A stretch of 53,118 nt of DNA. Source: Pseudomonas sp. GM18 (GTDB lineage: Bacteria; Pseudomonadota; Gammaproteobacteria; Pseudomonadales; Pseudomonadaceae). Shown in pieces: positions 16,061 to 24,808 of this stretch. The notes beneath the pieces were generated by a model. It was not told the origin of the DNA and searched no databases. It worked only from the letters and a program-made list of their open reading frames with translations. The position numbers were made by a program, and so were the translations under genes. The stretch is taken from positions 1 through 53,118 of the forward strand of contig NZ_AKJT01000132.1 in the NCBI RefSeq assembly GCF_000282195.1, given 5' to 3'. Every line of letters begins with the position of its first letter. Within the stretch, counting starts at the first letter, position 1.

Positions 16061-17110
16061 TTGAAAATAGCTTTCGGCGTCCTGCTGTTCACCTGCCTGA
16101 CTTCTATCGCACTCGCTGACGAGAACCCTGTCGGCTTCCAATCTTCCACGCTGCCGGACCCGCACAGTGACCGCTCACTGGAGATGGTCGTTTGGTATCC
16201 CAGTGCAACTACCGCCGCCACGCAATTGATCGGCGATGATGCGGTGTTTGTCGGTGCTTCTGCCGTTCGTAACGCGCCGCCAGCTGCTGGCAAGCATCCA
16301 TTGCTGGTGCTCTCCCACGGATACAGGGGGAACTGGAGCAACCAGATCTGGCTTGCCAGTGCTCTGGCCCATAGGGGTTACATCGTCGCCGCAATCAATC
16401 ACCCTGGCTCCACCACTCATGACCGTAGCCCTCAAGCAGCGGCACAGTTATGGCAGCGGCCCGTTGATGTGCGCCGAGCCATTGATGGGGTCACGACTCA
16501 ACCTGAAAAATTCGGTTTGGTCGCCAATGACCGTATTGCAGTAGTGGGCCATTCACTCGGCGGCTGGACCGCCCTGGAGATCGCCGGTGCTCGTTTCGAT
16601 CCAGACCGCTTCGCCCGTGACTGCAATGCTCACCCGCAGTTAGCAAGTTGCGCCGTCTATGGAATCATGAACCCTGCAAGTACCTCAGAATCAAAGGCCA
16701 CGTTGGCCGCCGATTTGCGCGATAAACGCGTCACTGCTGTGGTTACATTGGACATTGGCCTTTCGCGGGGTATGACCGATGAAAGCCTGGCGGCGCTGCC
16801 GGTACCAACGCTGGTGATCGCTGCCGGCGTACCGTCGCACGACCTTCCTGCTGAACTGGAGTCTGCCAACCTGGCCAAACGCTTGCCTGCGGCGTCAAGC
16901 CGTTACGTCGAAATCAGCGACGCAAGCCATTTCAGCTTCTTGTCGATGTGCAAACCTGGCGCGGAGGTAATGCTCGAAGAAGATGTACCAGGCGATGGCA
17001 TCATTTGCCGGGATGGCGACAGCGGTCGCTCACGTGGGGTGATTCAACAGCAAGTCACATCGCTGATAGCAGAGTTTCTTCAGGCATCCTACAAAGAAGC
17101 AAGTTTGTAA
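16061..17110 (+). CDS. Exported alpha/beta hydrolase (dienelactone-hydrolase-like)
   Basis: The 349-residue product starts at a TTG (16061) with AAGGAAG upstream, giving a clean signal peptide cleaved near SIALA-DE (about residue 19). An alpha/beta-hydrolase fold follows. The oxyanion-side HPLLVLSHGYRG strand-turn is near 85-95, the nucleophile elbow is VVGHSLGGWTAL (Ser near 165), and the likely catalytic His is in ISDASHFSFL (about 290). The layout matches predicted periplasmic dienelactone hydrolases and platelet-activating-factor-acetylhydrolase-like esterases. The substrate is unknown. An in-frame ATG at 15998 would hide the signal peptide. Confidence 0.82.
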   Translation: MKIAFGVLLFTCLTSIALADENPVGFQSSTLPDPHSDRSLEMVVWYPSATTAATQLIGDDAVFVGASAVRNAPPAAGKHPLLVLSHGYRGNWSNQIWLASALAHRGYIVAAINHPGSTTHDRSPQAAAQLWQRPVDVRRAIDGVTTQPEKFGLVANDRIAVVGHSLGGWTALEIAGARFDPDRFARDCNAHPQLASCAVYGIMNPASTSESKATLAADLRDKRVTAVVTLDIGLSRGMTDESLAALPVPTLVIAAGVPSHDLPAELESANLAKRLPAASSRYVEISDASHFSFLSMCKPGAEVMLEEDVPGDGIICRDGDSGRSRGVIQQQVTSLIAEFLQASYKEASL

Positions 17111-17124
17111 ACTCGTGGTACGGG

Positions 17125-17164
17125 AACTGCTGCAGCTCAACAAAAAAACCGCTGTAGCAGTTTT
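17125..17164 (+). terminator. Rho-independent terminator candidate
   Basis: A 12-bp stem with one mismatch (17125-17136 and 17151-17162) brackets a short A-rich loop. It is followed by T residues at 17161-17164, 15 bases after the hydrolase stop codon. Confidence 0.6.
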
Positions 17165-17246
17165 GGCGCCCGCGCAATCTGTCAGATCGGTTGGGCAGGA
17201 ATGAGCGCTCTGGGTTGGAAGCTATCAGCCGCGAGGGTTACGTAAA

Positions 17247-17408
17247 TCAGCTCTCAGCGGAAATGATTGAGTCCTGACTGGCTTCAGCTGCCAGCTTCAA
17301 TCGGTCAGCTTTACTAATGTATTTAGTCTTGCTTTTCGGTGCCAATTTGGCACTGGCCTTTTTGGCGTTAGCCTTTAACAGCTGATTTATTTTTTTACGA
17401 CGATTCAT
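17247..17408 (-). CDS. DUF2986-like Lys-rich small protein
   Basis: This 53-residue, strongly basic protein begins MNRRKKINQLLKANAKKASA and continues KYISKADRLKLAAEA. The pattern matches the DUF2986 family of short, probably RNA- or nucleic-acid-associated proteins with no known function. It was found by reading the minus strand directly. The start is the ATG at 17408 with a weak GAG upstream, and a TGA ends it at 17247. Confidence 0.72.
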   Translation of the reverse strand: MNRRKKINQLLKANAKKASAKLAPKSKTKYISKADRLKLAAEASQDSIISAES

Positions 17409-17635
17409 ATTTTTTGCTCGGTTTGTCAGTGCTTGAATGATACCAGCTTAAAATTTCAGGAAAAAATGATACTGGTTGCGCTGACCTGCGGATTCCACGC
17501 CGTCCGCAGTGGCTGTAGCTGCGGGAACTTCAGGGTACAGGCCAGGTCAATGGGGGCCCTGTATCGCAGATACCGAGCAGCGCTGGTGGCCTGTTTTATG
17601 ACAGTGCCGTCCGAGATCAGCCGAGTCCGCCCCTG

Positions 17636-18358
17636 ATGCCAGCTAAAAATTTTCTACCGGGTCTCATCCTGGCGTTCTGCGCCGTCGCGTCGCTTTGTTC
17701 GGTTGCTGCCGAGCGAAGGGCGACTTCGCAAAGTAACAGCGCATCAACCACCCTGATCGAAACCGCCTCGCGGCAGTATGGAAATGGCCAGTTGGACCAA
17801 GCCGCTGCCACGCTGGAGCGTGCCCTGCATATCCAGCCGAACAATCCAGCGACACTGCATTATCTCGGTGTGTTGCGTCTTCAGCAGGGGCAGTACCAGC
17901 AGGCTGAAACGTTGGCGGTGCGCTCGAACATGAGGGTTGGCAGCAACGTAGCGTTACGCAACCGCAACTTCCAATTGATCCAGGCGGCGCAGCAGGCCAA
18001 CGCTTCGAGCACCTCACCCAACGCCAAAGAGGACCAGGTTGCAGTACAGAAGGGGCTCGAGGAGGAGGCTCAAAGGCTCCGCGAAGCAGAAATGGCCGCC
18101 GCTGAACAAGCCGCTCCGGATACTGGGCGCGATGCTGGCAACTTCGCTCGCGCAATGCCCGAAGGAAAATTGCAATCGGCTTCCGTCGAGCCAGCGCCCA
18201 CGTACGATGAAGTTGAGATTCCCCGCGGTCATTGGCCGCCTCCGGGTAAATGCCGAATCTGGTTTCCTGATCGCCCGCCCGGGCATCAGCCCCCACCCGG
18301 CAAATGCAAGAAGCTACGGCATCGGGTTCCGTTGGGAGCCTATCTGGTACACGGATGA
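17636..18358 (+). CDS. Exported TPR protein with Pro-Gly-Lys-Cys repeats
   Basis: This 240-residue protein has an N-terminal signal peptide (about 1-25). TPR-like repeats at about 40-100 include QYGNGQLDQAAATLERALHIQPNNPATLHYLG. A charged helical stretch spans about 130-165. The tail has two PPPGKC units near 200 and 222, in IPRGHWPPPGKC and HQPPPGKC. That tail with its paired cysteines is a recurrent module at the ends of Pseudomonas exported proteins. TPRs suggest protein-protein contacts in the periplasm. The function is otherwise unknown. Confidence 0.72.
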   Translation: MPAKNFLPGLILAFCAVASLCSVAAERRATSQSNSASTTLIETASRQYGNGQLDQAAATLERALHIQPNNPATLHYLGVLRLQQGQYQQAETLAVRSNMRVGSNVALRNRNFQLIQAAQQANASSTSPNAKEDQVAVQKGLEEEAQRLREAEMAAAEQAAPDTGRDAGNFARAMPEGKLQSASVEPAPTYDEVEIPRGHWPPPGKCRIWFPDRPPGHQPPPGKCKKLRHRVPLGAYLVHG

Positions 18359-18477
18359 GTTTCTGAGTGTCTTCTGGCGGGTCGGCGACGGTCCAGCTTC
18401 GACCGTCGCGTCACATCAATTGTCAGACTTCCGTCTGTTCCGCCATTCCCAAGGCATCATCGACCTCTATTCCCAGG

Positions 18478-18876
18478 CTAGCGACGATAGTAGCGGTGAT
18501 CGTCCTCGTAGCGGTGCCGCATGGGCCGATCATCGTGGCGCTCCCAATAACGATGGCGTTCAGCTTCTCGACGGGCTTGCTCTCTGCGCCACTGTTCTCT
18601 ACGCCATTCGTCTCGGCGCCAATCGTCTCTACGATCGTGCCAACGGCCGTCATGCCAGTATCGGTCGTCATGGGCCAGCAAGGGGCCTGGCTGTTTGCCA
18701 GCCATACTGGCCAAGGTTGGCCAAGGGTTGCTGGCGGCCTCGACCGGAGCCTGAACGGCTGCCACTTCAGTTGCGAAAACAGGGGTTGAGGTCTTCATTT
18801 GTGTTGCTGATGCGGAGCCCACTGCCGCGAGCGCGAACAGGCCGAAGAGCACCATCCGTGGGTCATGGAATTTCAT
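18478..18876 (-). CDS. Exported Arg/Asp/Trp/His-rich protein
   Basis: This 132-residue product has a signal peptide (MKFHDPRMVLFGLFALAAVGSASA). The second half is a low-complexity run of Arg, Asp, Glu, His, Trp and Tyr (DDWRRDEWRREQWRREQARRE). It is probably extracytoplasmic and disordered or helical and highly charged. The longer frame to 18969 would place the signal internally, so 18876 is used. It is convergent with the TPR gene and resembles in style the lipoprotein at 3131-3358. The function is unknown. Confidence 0.65.
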   Translation of the reverse strand: MKFHDPRMVLFGLFALAAVGSASATQMKTSTPVFATEVAAVQAPVEAASNPWPTLASMAGKQPGPLLAHDDRYWHDGRWHDRRDDWRRDEWRREQWRREQARREAERHRYWERHDDRPMRHRYEDDHRYYRR

Positions 18877-19370
18877 GAGCGAAGACAACCTCTGATTGAC
18901 AATGGACGTGTGGCCATCTGACTGCGGGAAGCCTGCGAGGTCGCGCTTACCGAGGATGTGCCTGTCCACATAGACCTATAAATAGAGAAAAGTTCTAGGA
19001 CACCGCCGCTTAAATAGTCGACGACCTCATTGTTCGGCCTCTTTGAGGTTTGCTCGCTGGGTGTCTGTATATGGCCGAAATCGGACGTCAGTATGGTTAG
19101 AATCAGTGGCGCCCTCTATCGTTCAGGGCACAGAATTCGATGAGCAGACTTTCAACGCTGATTGCGGAAGCTTGGTCAGGGCTTACCTTGCTCAAGGTGC
19201 CCCCGCATAAACTACTTAGAGTGGGCATGTAAATCGTTGGTTTTTAAAACAACGAGCGGCAGCACTCGAAACTGGTGATATCGGCCACCGACCGTTTACG
19301 AACGGGCGATGGTGTCGAAATCACCTATCGAGGTGTACGGAATAAGTTGACCACTACAAACAAACTATAC
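18877..19370. other. Gene-poor stretch upstream of the low-GC islet
   Basis: No supported gene was found in these 494 bases. A short ATG frame at 19140-19232 (30 residues) has no ribosome site or recognisable motif. TGGCCGAAATCGGAC near 19072 resembles half of the palindromic repeat at 20701-20738, so the two flanks of the islet may carry related repeat debris. Confidence 0.4.
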
Positions 19371-20420
19371 TCACTCCATATTATGAAAGTAATGTCTGCT
19401 CAGGGCCTGAGCTATCTTTTCATCCCACTCATTTTCAGGGACTTCGTCCTTCTTTAGCTTCCTCTTAAGTAATGCAGTAATAGCAGCCTGACGTCGCAAA
19501 TTCTCTTTTGCGACCTCATCCTTCCCTTTGTATTTTTTCCAATTACTCTTATCAATTCTAATCGCCTCCCTATGAACCTCCATCTTCGCTTTTATTATTG
19601 AGGCTAACGGCTCAACATAAGACGCAGTTGGGGCAAATTTAGAAGCCTGCAATATAAAATTGTGTAAAATTTCAGGGCTTCGAAAGTCGCACTTTATTGG
19701 GCCCAAAGAATTCTTCAGTTTTTTATCAAGAGCATTCCCATCCCAAGCACTATCCTCTAATGTGATTGTATCTTTCTCGGCATCAAATGGAACGACGTCC
19801 GTTGCATCTCCTCCGTTCCTATCAACAATAGCATCCCATAGGGTGACATTAGGGAACCTCTCCTTATCTATGTGCGAGGTTTGAGCAAGAAGAGAAAAAA
19901 TCGATGCTGGATTAGTCGCAACGTTAGATTTAACTATGCAATACCACTGAATTCTATGGGAATATTCACCATGAACCTCAAACACACCTGGATCCCGCCA
20001 GTGGAGTCTGTTTTTAGTTACCTTTGCAAAAACCTCCTTACTAGCGAATCCAGTCAAAATTTGTACTTTTCGGCTTCCAGGAATGCTGAAAGAATTCAAG
20101 CTCTCCAAAGTCGTAAATGTCTCCTCAAGAACCCGCTTGGACTTTTTCTTCAGCTCTCCCGTGTACTCTGCATGCTTGGCATAATAATTCGCCACAACCT
20201 CATCAATTCTTAGATTTAAATCTATTGTGTTGATTGTGTCCTCCGACATCTCAACTAATGTCGAAGCGCGCTTGCGTAAATCCTCGTTAAGTAGGTTTAG
20301 CATTGCTAGAAATTCATTAGGGCTATTTAAGAATTTAGCAATCTTGCAAATATCATTAAGATCCTCATGATCGCCAAAGTTATCTTTAATCTCTTTCTTG
20401 ATTGTTTCTATCGTCGGCAT
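19371..20420 (-). CDS. Orphan 349-aa protein in A+T-rich islet
   Basis: I do not recognise this protein. It is soluble, 349 residues, rich in Lys, Asn, Ile, Glu and Ser, with no signal peptide or membrane segment. The N-terminal 120 residues look helical (IKKEIKDNF, FLAMLNLLNEDLRKRASTLVEMSEDT). The middle looks mixed alpha/beta (around RIQWYCIVKS and VTLWDAIVDRNGG). The last 60 residues are a Lys/Arg-rich helix (ENLRRQAAITALLKRKLKKDEV). Composition is clearly more A+T-rich than all neighbours, which indicates recent transfer. An AGGGAGGGG site precedes the ATG at 20420. Possible roles such as defence or a toxin are guesses. Confidence 0.65.
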   Translation of the reverse strand: MPTIETIKKEIKDNFGDHEDLNDICKIAKFLNSPNEFLAMLNLLNEDLRKRASTLVEMSEDTINTIDLNLRIDEVVANYYAKHAEYTGELKKKSKRVLEETFTTLESLNSFSIPGSRKVQILTGFASKEVFAKVTKNRLHWRDPGVFEVHGEYSHRIQWYCIVKSNVATNPASIFSLLAQTSHIDKERFPNVTLWDAIVDRNGGDATDVVPFDAEKDTITLEDSAWDGNALDKKLKNSLGPIKCDFRSPEILHNFILQASKFAPTASYVEPLASIIKAKMEVHREAIRIDKSNWKKYKGKDEVAKENLRRQAAITALLKRKLKKDEVPENEWDEKIAQALSRHYFHNME

Positions 20421-20755
20421 CGGCCACCCCTCCCTGTTTAGCAACAGCGCACGGCATGAAAATTCCGTTGAGAATAGCTCTAAAATCTAACTATGGAGCG
20501 AATCCGCATCGGCTTCGCCCATGCCAATCAACCTGTGCCGAAAATAGGTCAACTCAGGAGCATTCCGCTGTGCACGATCCTTCAGGTCGAATTGGTGTAC
20601 ACGAGCGATGTGAGAGAGGTGGCCGGTGAAGCCGACCACAATCGCCCTTGGCTTTGAGACGGCGAGCGGTGCACAGAGTGATAGCTGACTGTCCACTTCT
20701 GGCCGATAGCTGCCCGCTACGAAGCACAGCTATCGGCCCAAGATCCAAAACGCGG
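20421..20755. other. Intergenic stretch with repeat debris, no gene seen
   Basis: These 335 bases hold no convincing gene. G+C-rich sequence returns abruptly at about 20480. A minus-strand frame (20487-20696) lacks a start signal and looks like decayed coding sequence. The only clear structure is the palindrome at 20701-20738. Confidence 0.4.
20701..20738. repeat. Palindromic repeat (12-bp arms)
   Basis: GGCCGATAGCTG at 20701-20712 is exactly complementary to CAGCTATCGGCC at 20727-20738, with a 14-base loop. The GGCCGATAGCTGCC core flanked by CTGTCCACTTCT resembles a dispersed intergenic palindrome of Pseudomonas genomes. It sits just downstream of the GNAT gene (minus strand) and could also work as its terminator. 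Confidence 0.65.
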
Positions 20756-21181
20756 TCAGCACAACGACTTCTGGTAATAGAGCCGGGTATGTCCCGGTGG
20801 ATAGTCTGCCAGGCGTCCGAATTCGGAGTAACCAAGTTTTTGATAAAAACCGGGAGCCTGAAAGCTGAAGGTCTCCAGCCAGATACCAATGCAGTGTTTT
20901 TTCTGCGCAACTTCTTCAGCCATGCGCATTAGCCGTTCTCCGATACCCTGACCACGCATTGACTCGGGAACGCTGACAAGATCGATGAGTAGCCATCGAT
21001 AAGAGACCTTGCCGTACAGCCCACCAATAACTTCGTTACTGTCAGCGTCTCGTAGCAACAGAGCAAAAGCTTCATAGGCGTCGTCCCCACCGTTGGCCAG
21101 GTTATGGGCCAGCAGTGGGGTCAAAATGCCTAGTCGCTCTGCTTCAGTCGCATTTTCCAAAAGCTGGATTTCTACAGACAT
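20756..21181 (-). CDS. GNAT-family N-acetyltransferase
   Basis: This is a 141-residue GNAT protein. The acetyl-CoA pyrophosphate-binding loop is RGQGIGERLM (about residues 78-87), preceded by the beta-4 strand RWLLIDLVSVPESMR. It ends with the typical GFYQKLGYSEFGRLADYPPGHTRLYYQK pattern. The small substrate (amine, amino acid or antibiotic) cannot be told from sequence. It lies 47 bases downstream of a LysR gene on the same strand. Confidence 0.85.
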   Translation of the reverse strand: MSVEIQLLENATEAERLGILTPLLAHNLANGGDDAYEAFALLLRDADSNEVIGGLYGKVSYRWLLIDLVSVPESMRGQGIGERLMRMAEEVAQKKHCIGIWLETFSFQAPGFYQKLGYSEFGRLADYPPGHTRLYYQKSLC

Positions 21182-21228
21182 GGCGCTCTCCCTGAGCAGT
21201 GAGTAACTGGGTCAACAAAGTATGATTC

Positions 21229-22083
21229 TTAAGTTCTGCGCGTGGAGCAATACTCCACAATGAGTTGAGTGACCGCTGCCACAATCGCCTGATCCGCTTC
21301 AGGAGCGCTAAACAACCGAAACTGCGCATCCGGCAAGTCCGGCAACCCTTGTTCTGCGCCAAGAACCGCCAGTCCTTGACCCAACTGACTGACTGGCATG
21401 GGCGCTACTGCGAAGCCAGCAAGCGCCGCTGCTCGCAATCCGGCCGTGCTGCTGCACAACATCGCCGTTCGTTGGGCGATCCCCGCCCGAGCCAGCTGCG
21501 TCAGGGCCACTTCGCGATAAGGGCATGGCTCGGGGAACAGGGCCAGCGGCAACGGCGTCGGCAACTGGGTGACGGGTTGCGCCGACCAGGCCCACACCAG
21601 CGGTTCTTGCCACAGCAGCAGCCCCGCGTCGCTGGTTTCGCACAGAGAACCGATGACCAGTTCCAGATGCCCTTGCTTCATCAAGGCCAGCAACGTGCCC
21701 GGAATGCCCACTTGCACGTCGATCTCCATCCCCGGGTACTGCGCCGCGAAATCCTGAAAAATCCGCATTAATCGCGATTCGACAAAGTCTTCGGATACCC
21801 CGATCCGCAGTCGCCCGTGAAACGGCGTGCGTGTCAGTTCTGCCCAGGCATCACGGTTCAGCGCGAGGATCGTGCGCGCAAAAGCCACCAGGCGTTCGCC
21901 ATCGGGCGTCAGTTGCTGGGAACGGGTGGTACGCCTCAGCAGGGGTTTACCAATCTGTTCTTCCAGTCGCCGCACGTGCCCACTGACCGCGGATTGGGTC
22001 AGGTGCAGCTTCTCGGCTGCACGGCTGAAGCCTTCTTCATCGACGACCGTGACAAATGTCTTGAGCAGCAGAGCATCGAACAT
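21229..22083 (-). CDS. LysR-family transcriptional regulator
   Basis: This 284-residue LysR regulator has the helix-turn-helix EGFSRAAEKLHLTQSAVSGHVRRLEEQIG at about 17-45. The effector domain contains GRLRIGVSEDFVESRL. It is divergent from the FMN-dependent azoreductase gene at 22187, with a 103-base spacer rich in T-N11-A-like motifs. It is therefore a likely local regulator of that gene, responding to quinone, azo or electrophile stress (inference). Confidence 0.87.
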   Translation of the reverse strand: MFDALLLKTFVTVVDEEGFSRAAEKLHLTQSAVSGHVRRLEEQIGKPLLRRTTRSQQLTPDGERLVAFARTILALNRDAWAELTRTPFHGRLRIGVSEDFVESRLMRIFQDFAAQYPGMEIDVQVGIPGTLLALMKQGHLELVIGSLCETSDAGLLLWQEPLVWAWSAQPVTQLPTPLPLALFPEPCPYREVALTQLARAGIAQRTAMLCSSTAGLRAAALAGFAVAPMPVSQLGQGLAVLGAEQGLPDLPDAQFRLFSAPEADQAIVAAVTQLIVEYCSTRRT

Positions 22084-22186
22084 AGTTTGATATGTGATTA
22101 ATAGCTGATTTATTTGCGATTTATATTCTAAATAAGACTATGTTGCAATGTTCGCCGCCCCCATCTCCCACTACCCGAGGCGTGCC

Positions 22187-22828
22187 ATGATTACTCTTCT
22201 GCATATCGAATGTTCCCCGCGCAAACAGCGCTCGGCCTCCCTTGAAGTCGCCCGCAGCTTCATTGCGCGCTACCAGGAAAACACCCCGGACACCGAAATC
22301 ATCACCCTCGACCTTTGGAACATGGCGTTGCCGGAGTTCAATGATCAGGCCATGGAGGCCAAATACGCCGGGCTCAATGGCACGCCCTTGACTCCGGTAC
22401 AACAAGACGCCTGGAACACCTTGAAAGATCTGGCCGCGCACCTGCACAGCGCGGATGTGCTGGTGATGTCTGTACCACTGTGGAATTTCAGCATCCCGTA
22501 CAAGCTCAAGCACTTCATCGACCTGGTGTCGCAGAAAGACATCCTGTTCAGCTTCGACCCCGAGCGCGGTCTGGAAGGCATGCTGCACAACAAAACCGCC
22601 GTGGTGATGTACGCCCGCGGCCTGGATTTTTCGGCGCAGTCGATCACCCCGGCAGAGCGCTTCGACTTCCAGAAGCCCTACGTCGAAGCCTGGCTGAAAT
22701 TTATCGGCGTGACGGATGTGCATTCGGTGATTGTGGAGAAAACCATCCTGGGGGAAGACGTTGACCTCAGCGCGCGTGAGGCCGCGACTCAGCAGGCCAG
22801 GGGATTGGCAGATAGCCTTGGTCGCTGA
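22187..22828 (+). CDS. azoR: FMN-dependent NADH-azoreductase-like
   Basis: This 213-residue flavodoxin-fold enzyme is of the AzoR family. It opens with HIECSPRKQRSASLEVARSF (FMN phosphate loop), has SVPLWNFSIPYKLKHFIDLV at about 88-108 (isoalloxazine contact), and has a late VIVEKTILGEDVD region. Members reduce quinones, nitro and azo compounds with NAD(P)H in the cytosol. The ATG at 22187 with CGAGG upstream fits the family length. The frame's earlier ATG at 22148 adds a non-homologous leader. Divergent from its probable LysR regulator. Confidence 0.86.
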   Translation: MITLLHIECSPRKQRSASLEVARSFIARYQENTPDTEIITLDLWNMALPEFNDQAMEAKYAGLNGTPLTPVQQDAWNTLKDLAAHLHSADVLVMSVPLWNFSIPYKLKHFIDLVSQKDILFSFDPERGLEGMLHNKTAVVMYARGLDFSAQSITPAERFDFQKPYVEAWLKFIGVTDVHSVIVEKTILGEDVDLSAREAATQQARGLADSLGR

Positions 22829-22848
22829 CGCTTCCACTGCACCGTAGG

Positions 22849-23316
22849 TTATTCAACGCCCAATGGGATATTCAAACCCTGCTTCACGGTGCTCATCGAA
22901 ACAAGGGTTTTGAATCGTTTGACGTTGTTGTTCTCAAAGAACAGCTCGCGGGTCAGGTCGGTGTACTGCTGCATGCTCCTGACCGCGAGGATCAGCACAA
23001 AGTCCCACTCGCCCGCGACGTAGTAGCACTGCTGCACTTGAGGGCACGCGGCAAAGCTTTGCTTCATGGCATCCAGTAAATCTATCCGCTCGCTCTCGAC
23101 CTCGACCTCAGCAATGATCGTCAGCGGATGCCCCATGGCCGCTGGCTCGATCACCGCGATGGTCTTCTTGATAACGCCCTCGTCATGCAGGCGTTTCAGA
23201 CGGCGGTTGACTGCCGCGGAAGACAACGAAACCCGCTTGCCCAGCTCAATCTGAGAGAGCGTTGCATCTTGCTGTATTTCAATCAGCAACTTGATGTCGA
23301 ACTCGTCGAGCGTCAT
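22849..23316 (-). CDS. Lrp/AsnC-family transcriptional regulator
   Basis: The 155-residue protein has an N-terminal helix-turn-helix (DEFDIKLLIEIQQDATLSQIELGKRVSLSSAAVNRRLKRL, described over residues 4-43). A C-terminal RAM/ligand-binding domain has the CYYVAGEWDFVLILAVRSM strand. Lrp-type regulators bind amino acids and act as dimers to octamers. The gene is divergent from an amidase/carbamoylase and an amino-acid lyase gene, so it probably senses an amino acid substrate of those enzymes. Confidence 0.88.
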   Translation of the reverse strand: MTLDEFDIKLLIEIQQDATLSQIELGKRVSLSSAAVNRRLKRLHDEGVIKKTIAVIEPAAMGHPLTIIAEVEVESERIDLLDAMKQSFAACPQVQQCYYVAGEWDFVLILAVRSMQQYTDLTRELFFENNNVKRFKTLVSMSTVKQGLNIPLGVE

Positions 23317-23350
23317 TTCTGCATCCCGGTAATTTTATTTCGATAAATCG

Positions 23351-23401
23351 CCAAAATTTGCAATAGAAGTGCGTATACGCTACGAAATTGTCAATTTTTG
23401 G
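23351..23401. promoter_or_regulatory. Candidate Lrp operator
   Basis: A dyad is centred on the perfect 10-bp palindrome GCGTATACGC at 23371-23380. Its outer arms are CCAAAATTTGCAAT (23351-23364) and ATTGTCAATTTTTGG (23387-23401), related with small offsets. It lies 35 bases upstream of the regulator's start and 65 upstream of the hydrolase start. Lrp-family dimers usually bind such A/T-flanked dyads. Confidence 0.55.
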
Positions 23402-23466
23402 AGCATCTCATTGAATTAATATTTACGAAAGCCCGCCAAGGGTATCCCGCCTCACGGAGAAGTTTG

Positions 23467-24732
23467 ATGAGTGTTGCAAGCGCCAATCTCGGATTGAACC
23501 TGGACGGGCCAAAGCTCCTGGAGCAACTCGCGACCCTGGGCCAAATCGGTGTCGACCTCAAGGACGGAGGGCGTACCCGAATTGCACTGACTGATGCCGA
23601 GAGGGAGGGCCGTGATCAGCTTGTCTGCTGGATGAATGAGTTGAGCCTGGACGTCAAAGTCGATCGCATCGGCAATGTGTTTGGAACCCTCCGGTCAAGC
23701 ACCGATGACGGCACGGAGGCGCCTTTCATGATGGGCTCGCACATCGACACCGTGACAAACGCCGGCGCTTTGGACGGGTGTTATGGGGTTCTCGCGGGGC
23801 TCGCCGTCATGCGTGCTTTCCGTGCTGCTGGCGTAACGCCTGAGCGCTCAATCACGGTCGGCGCGTTCACCAATGAAGAGGGTGTGCGTTATCAGCCGGA
23901 CATGATGGGCTCGCTGGTTTTTGCCGGTGGCATGAGTGTCGACGAAGCGCTCAATACCCTGGGGACGGACGGAACCCGTCTTGGCGATGAGCTCTCTCGT
24001 ATTGGTTACGCCGGGGATTTGGAACCAGGCGCGCTGATACCGCACGAATATGTGGAGCTGCATATCGAGCAGGGGCCGATCCTGGAAGCCGAGTCAACGC
24101 TGATCGGCGTGGTCGAAAATCTCCAGGGGATTTCGTGGCAGCAGGTGACGATTCAGGGCAACGCAAACCACGCGGGCACTACACCCACTCATTTGCGTCA
24201 CGATGCCGGTTATTGCGCAAGCGCGGTGGTGAATCACTTGCGTGAGATCGCCACTGATTCAGGTGGTACTACCTTGGCGACCGTTGGCTGCATGCAATTT
24301 GAACCCAATGTGATTAACGTCATTCCTCGCAAATCGACGTTTACGGTCGACCTGCGTGATCCCGACGAGGCCCGTTTGCAAGCGGCTGAGACACGCTTGT
24401 CCCGATTCCTCACCAACATCGCAGAGCGTGAGGGCGTACGGGTTTCTACCGAGCAGCTGGTGAGATTTCAGCCGGTCGTGTTCGATCCCGAATTGGCGCA
24501 GGTCATCGAAGACAGCGCCAAGCGTTTCGGCTTCACCCACCGACGCATGACTTCCGGGGCGGGGCACGATGCTCAGATGATCGCGCGCGTTGCGCCATCC
24601 GCGATGATCTTTGTGCCAAGCAAGGGCGGCATCAGCCATAACCCTCGGGAGCACACCGATGATGATCAACTGATCAAGGGCGCTCAGGTGCTGCTGGACG
24701 TGGTTGCTCGACGACTCGCTACAACCCGATAG
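23467..24732 (+). CDS. Zn-dependent amidase/carbamoylase (M20 family)
   Basis: This 421-residue metal-dependent amidohydrolase is of the M20 hydantoinase/carbamoylase type (HyuC, AllC, AmaB-like). Predicted metal ligands and catalytic residues are His92 and Asp103 (GSHIDTVTNAGALDG), Glu137-Glu138 (FTNEEGVRY), His199 (LHIEQGP) and a late His in GGISHNPREHT. The dimerisation lid follows the GTTPTHLRHDAG segment. Such enzymes cleave N-carbamoyl amino acids, ureidoglycolate or allantoate. The ATG at 23467 follows ACGGAGAAG. It is followed by an ammonia-lyase gene and is divergent from an Lrp regulator, suggesting breakdown of an N-substituted amino acid. Confidence 0.86.
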   Translation: MSVASANLGLNLDGPKLLEQLATLGQIGVDLKDGGRTRIALTDAEREGRDQLVCWMNELSLDVKVDRIGNVFGTLRSSTDDGTEAPFMMGSHIDTVTNAGALDGCYGVLAGLAVMRAFRAAGVTPERSITVGAFTNEEGVRYQPDMMGSLVFAGGMSVDEALNTLGTDGTRLGDELSRIGYAGDLEPGALIPHEYVELHIEQGPILEAESTLIGVVENLQGISWQQVTIQGNANHAGTTPTHLRHDAGYCASAVVNHLREIATDSGGTTLATVGCMQFEPNVINVIPRKSTFTVDLRDPDEARLQAAETRLSRFLTNIAEREGVRVSTEQLVRFQPVVFDPELAQVIEDSAKRFGFTHRRMTSGAGHDAQMIARVAPSAMIFVPSKGGISHNPREHTDDDQLIKGAQVLLDVVARRLATTR

Positions 24733-24808
24733 CTTTCCCGCTGCAACACACGGCGCCTGGGTTTCAAGACCCGGCGGTGGTATCTCTTTGCCTGACATTG
24801 GAGGTTTT

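Noticed and set aside
19140..19232. 30-codon ATG frame in the gene-poor stretch before the islet
   Set aside because: It has no ribosome site, no motif and no neighbour support.
20487..20696. Minus-strand frame ending in an acidic DADS-type tail, considered as a recombinase remnant
   Set aside because: No catalytic motif or start signal could be seen, so it is only described as possible decayed sequence.
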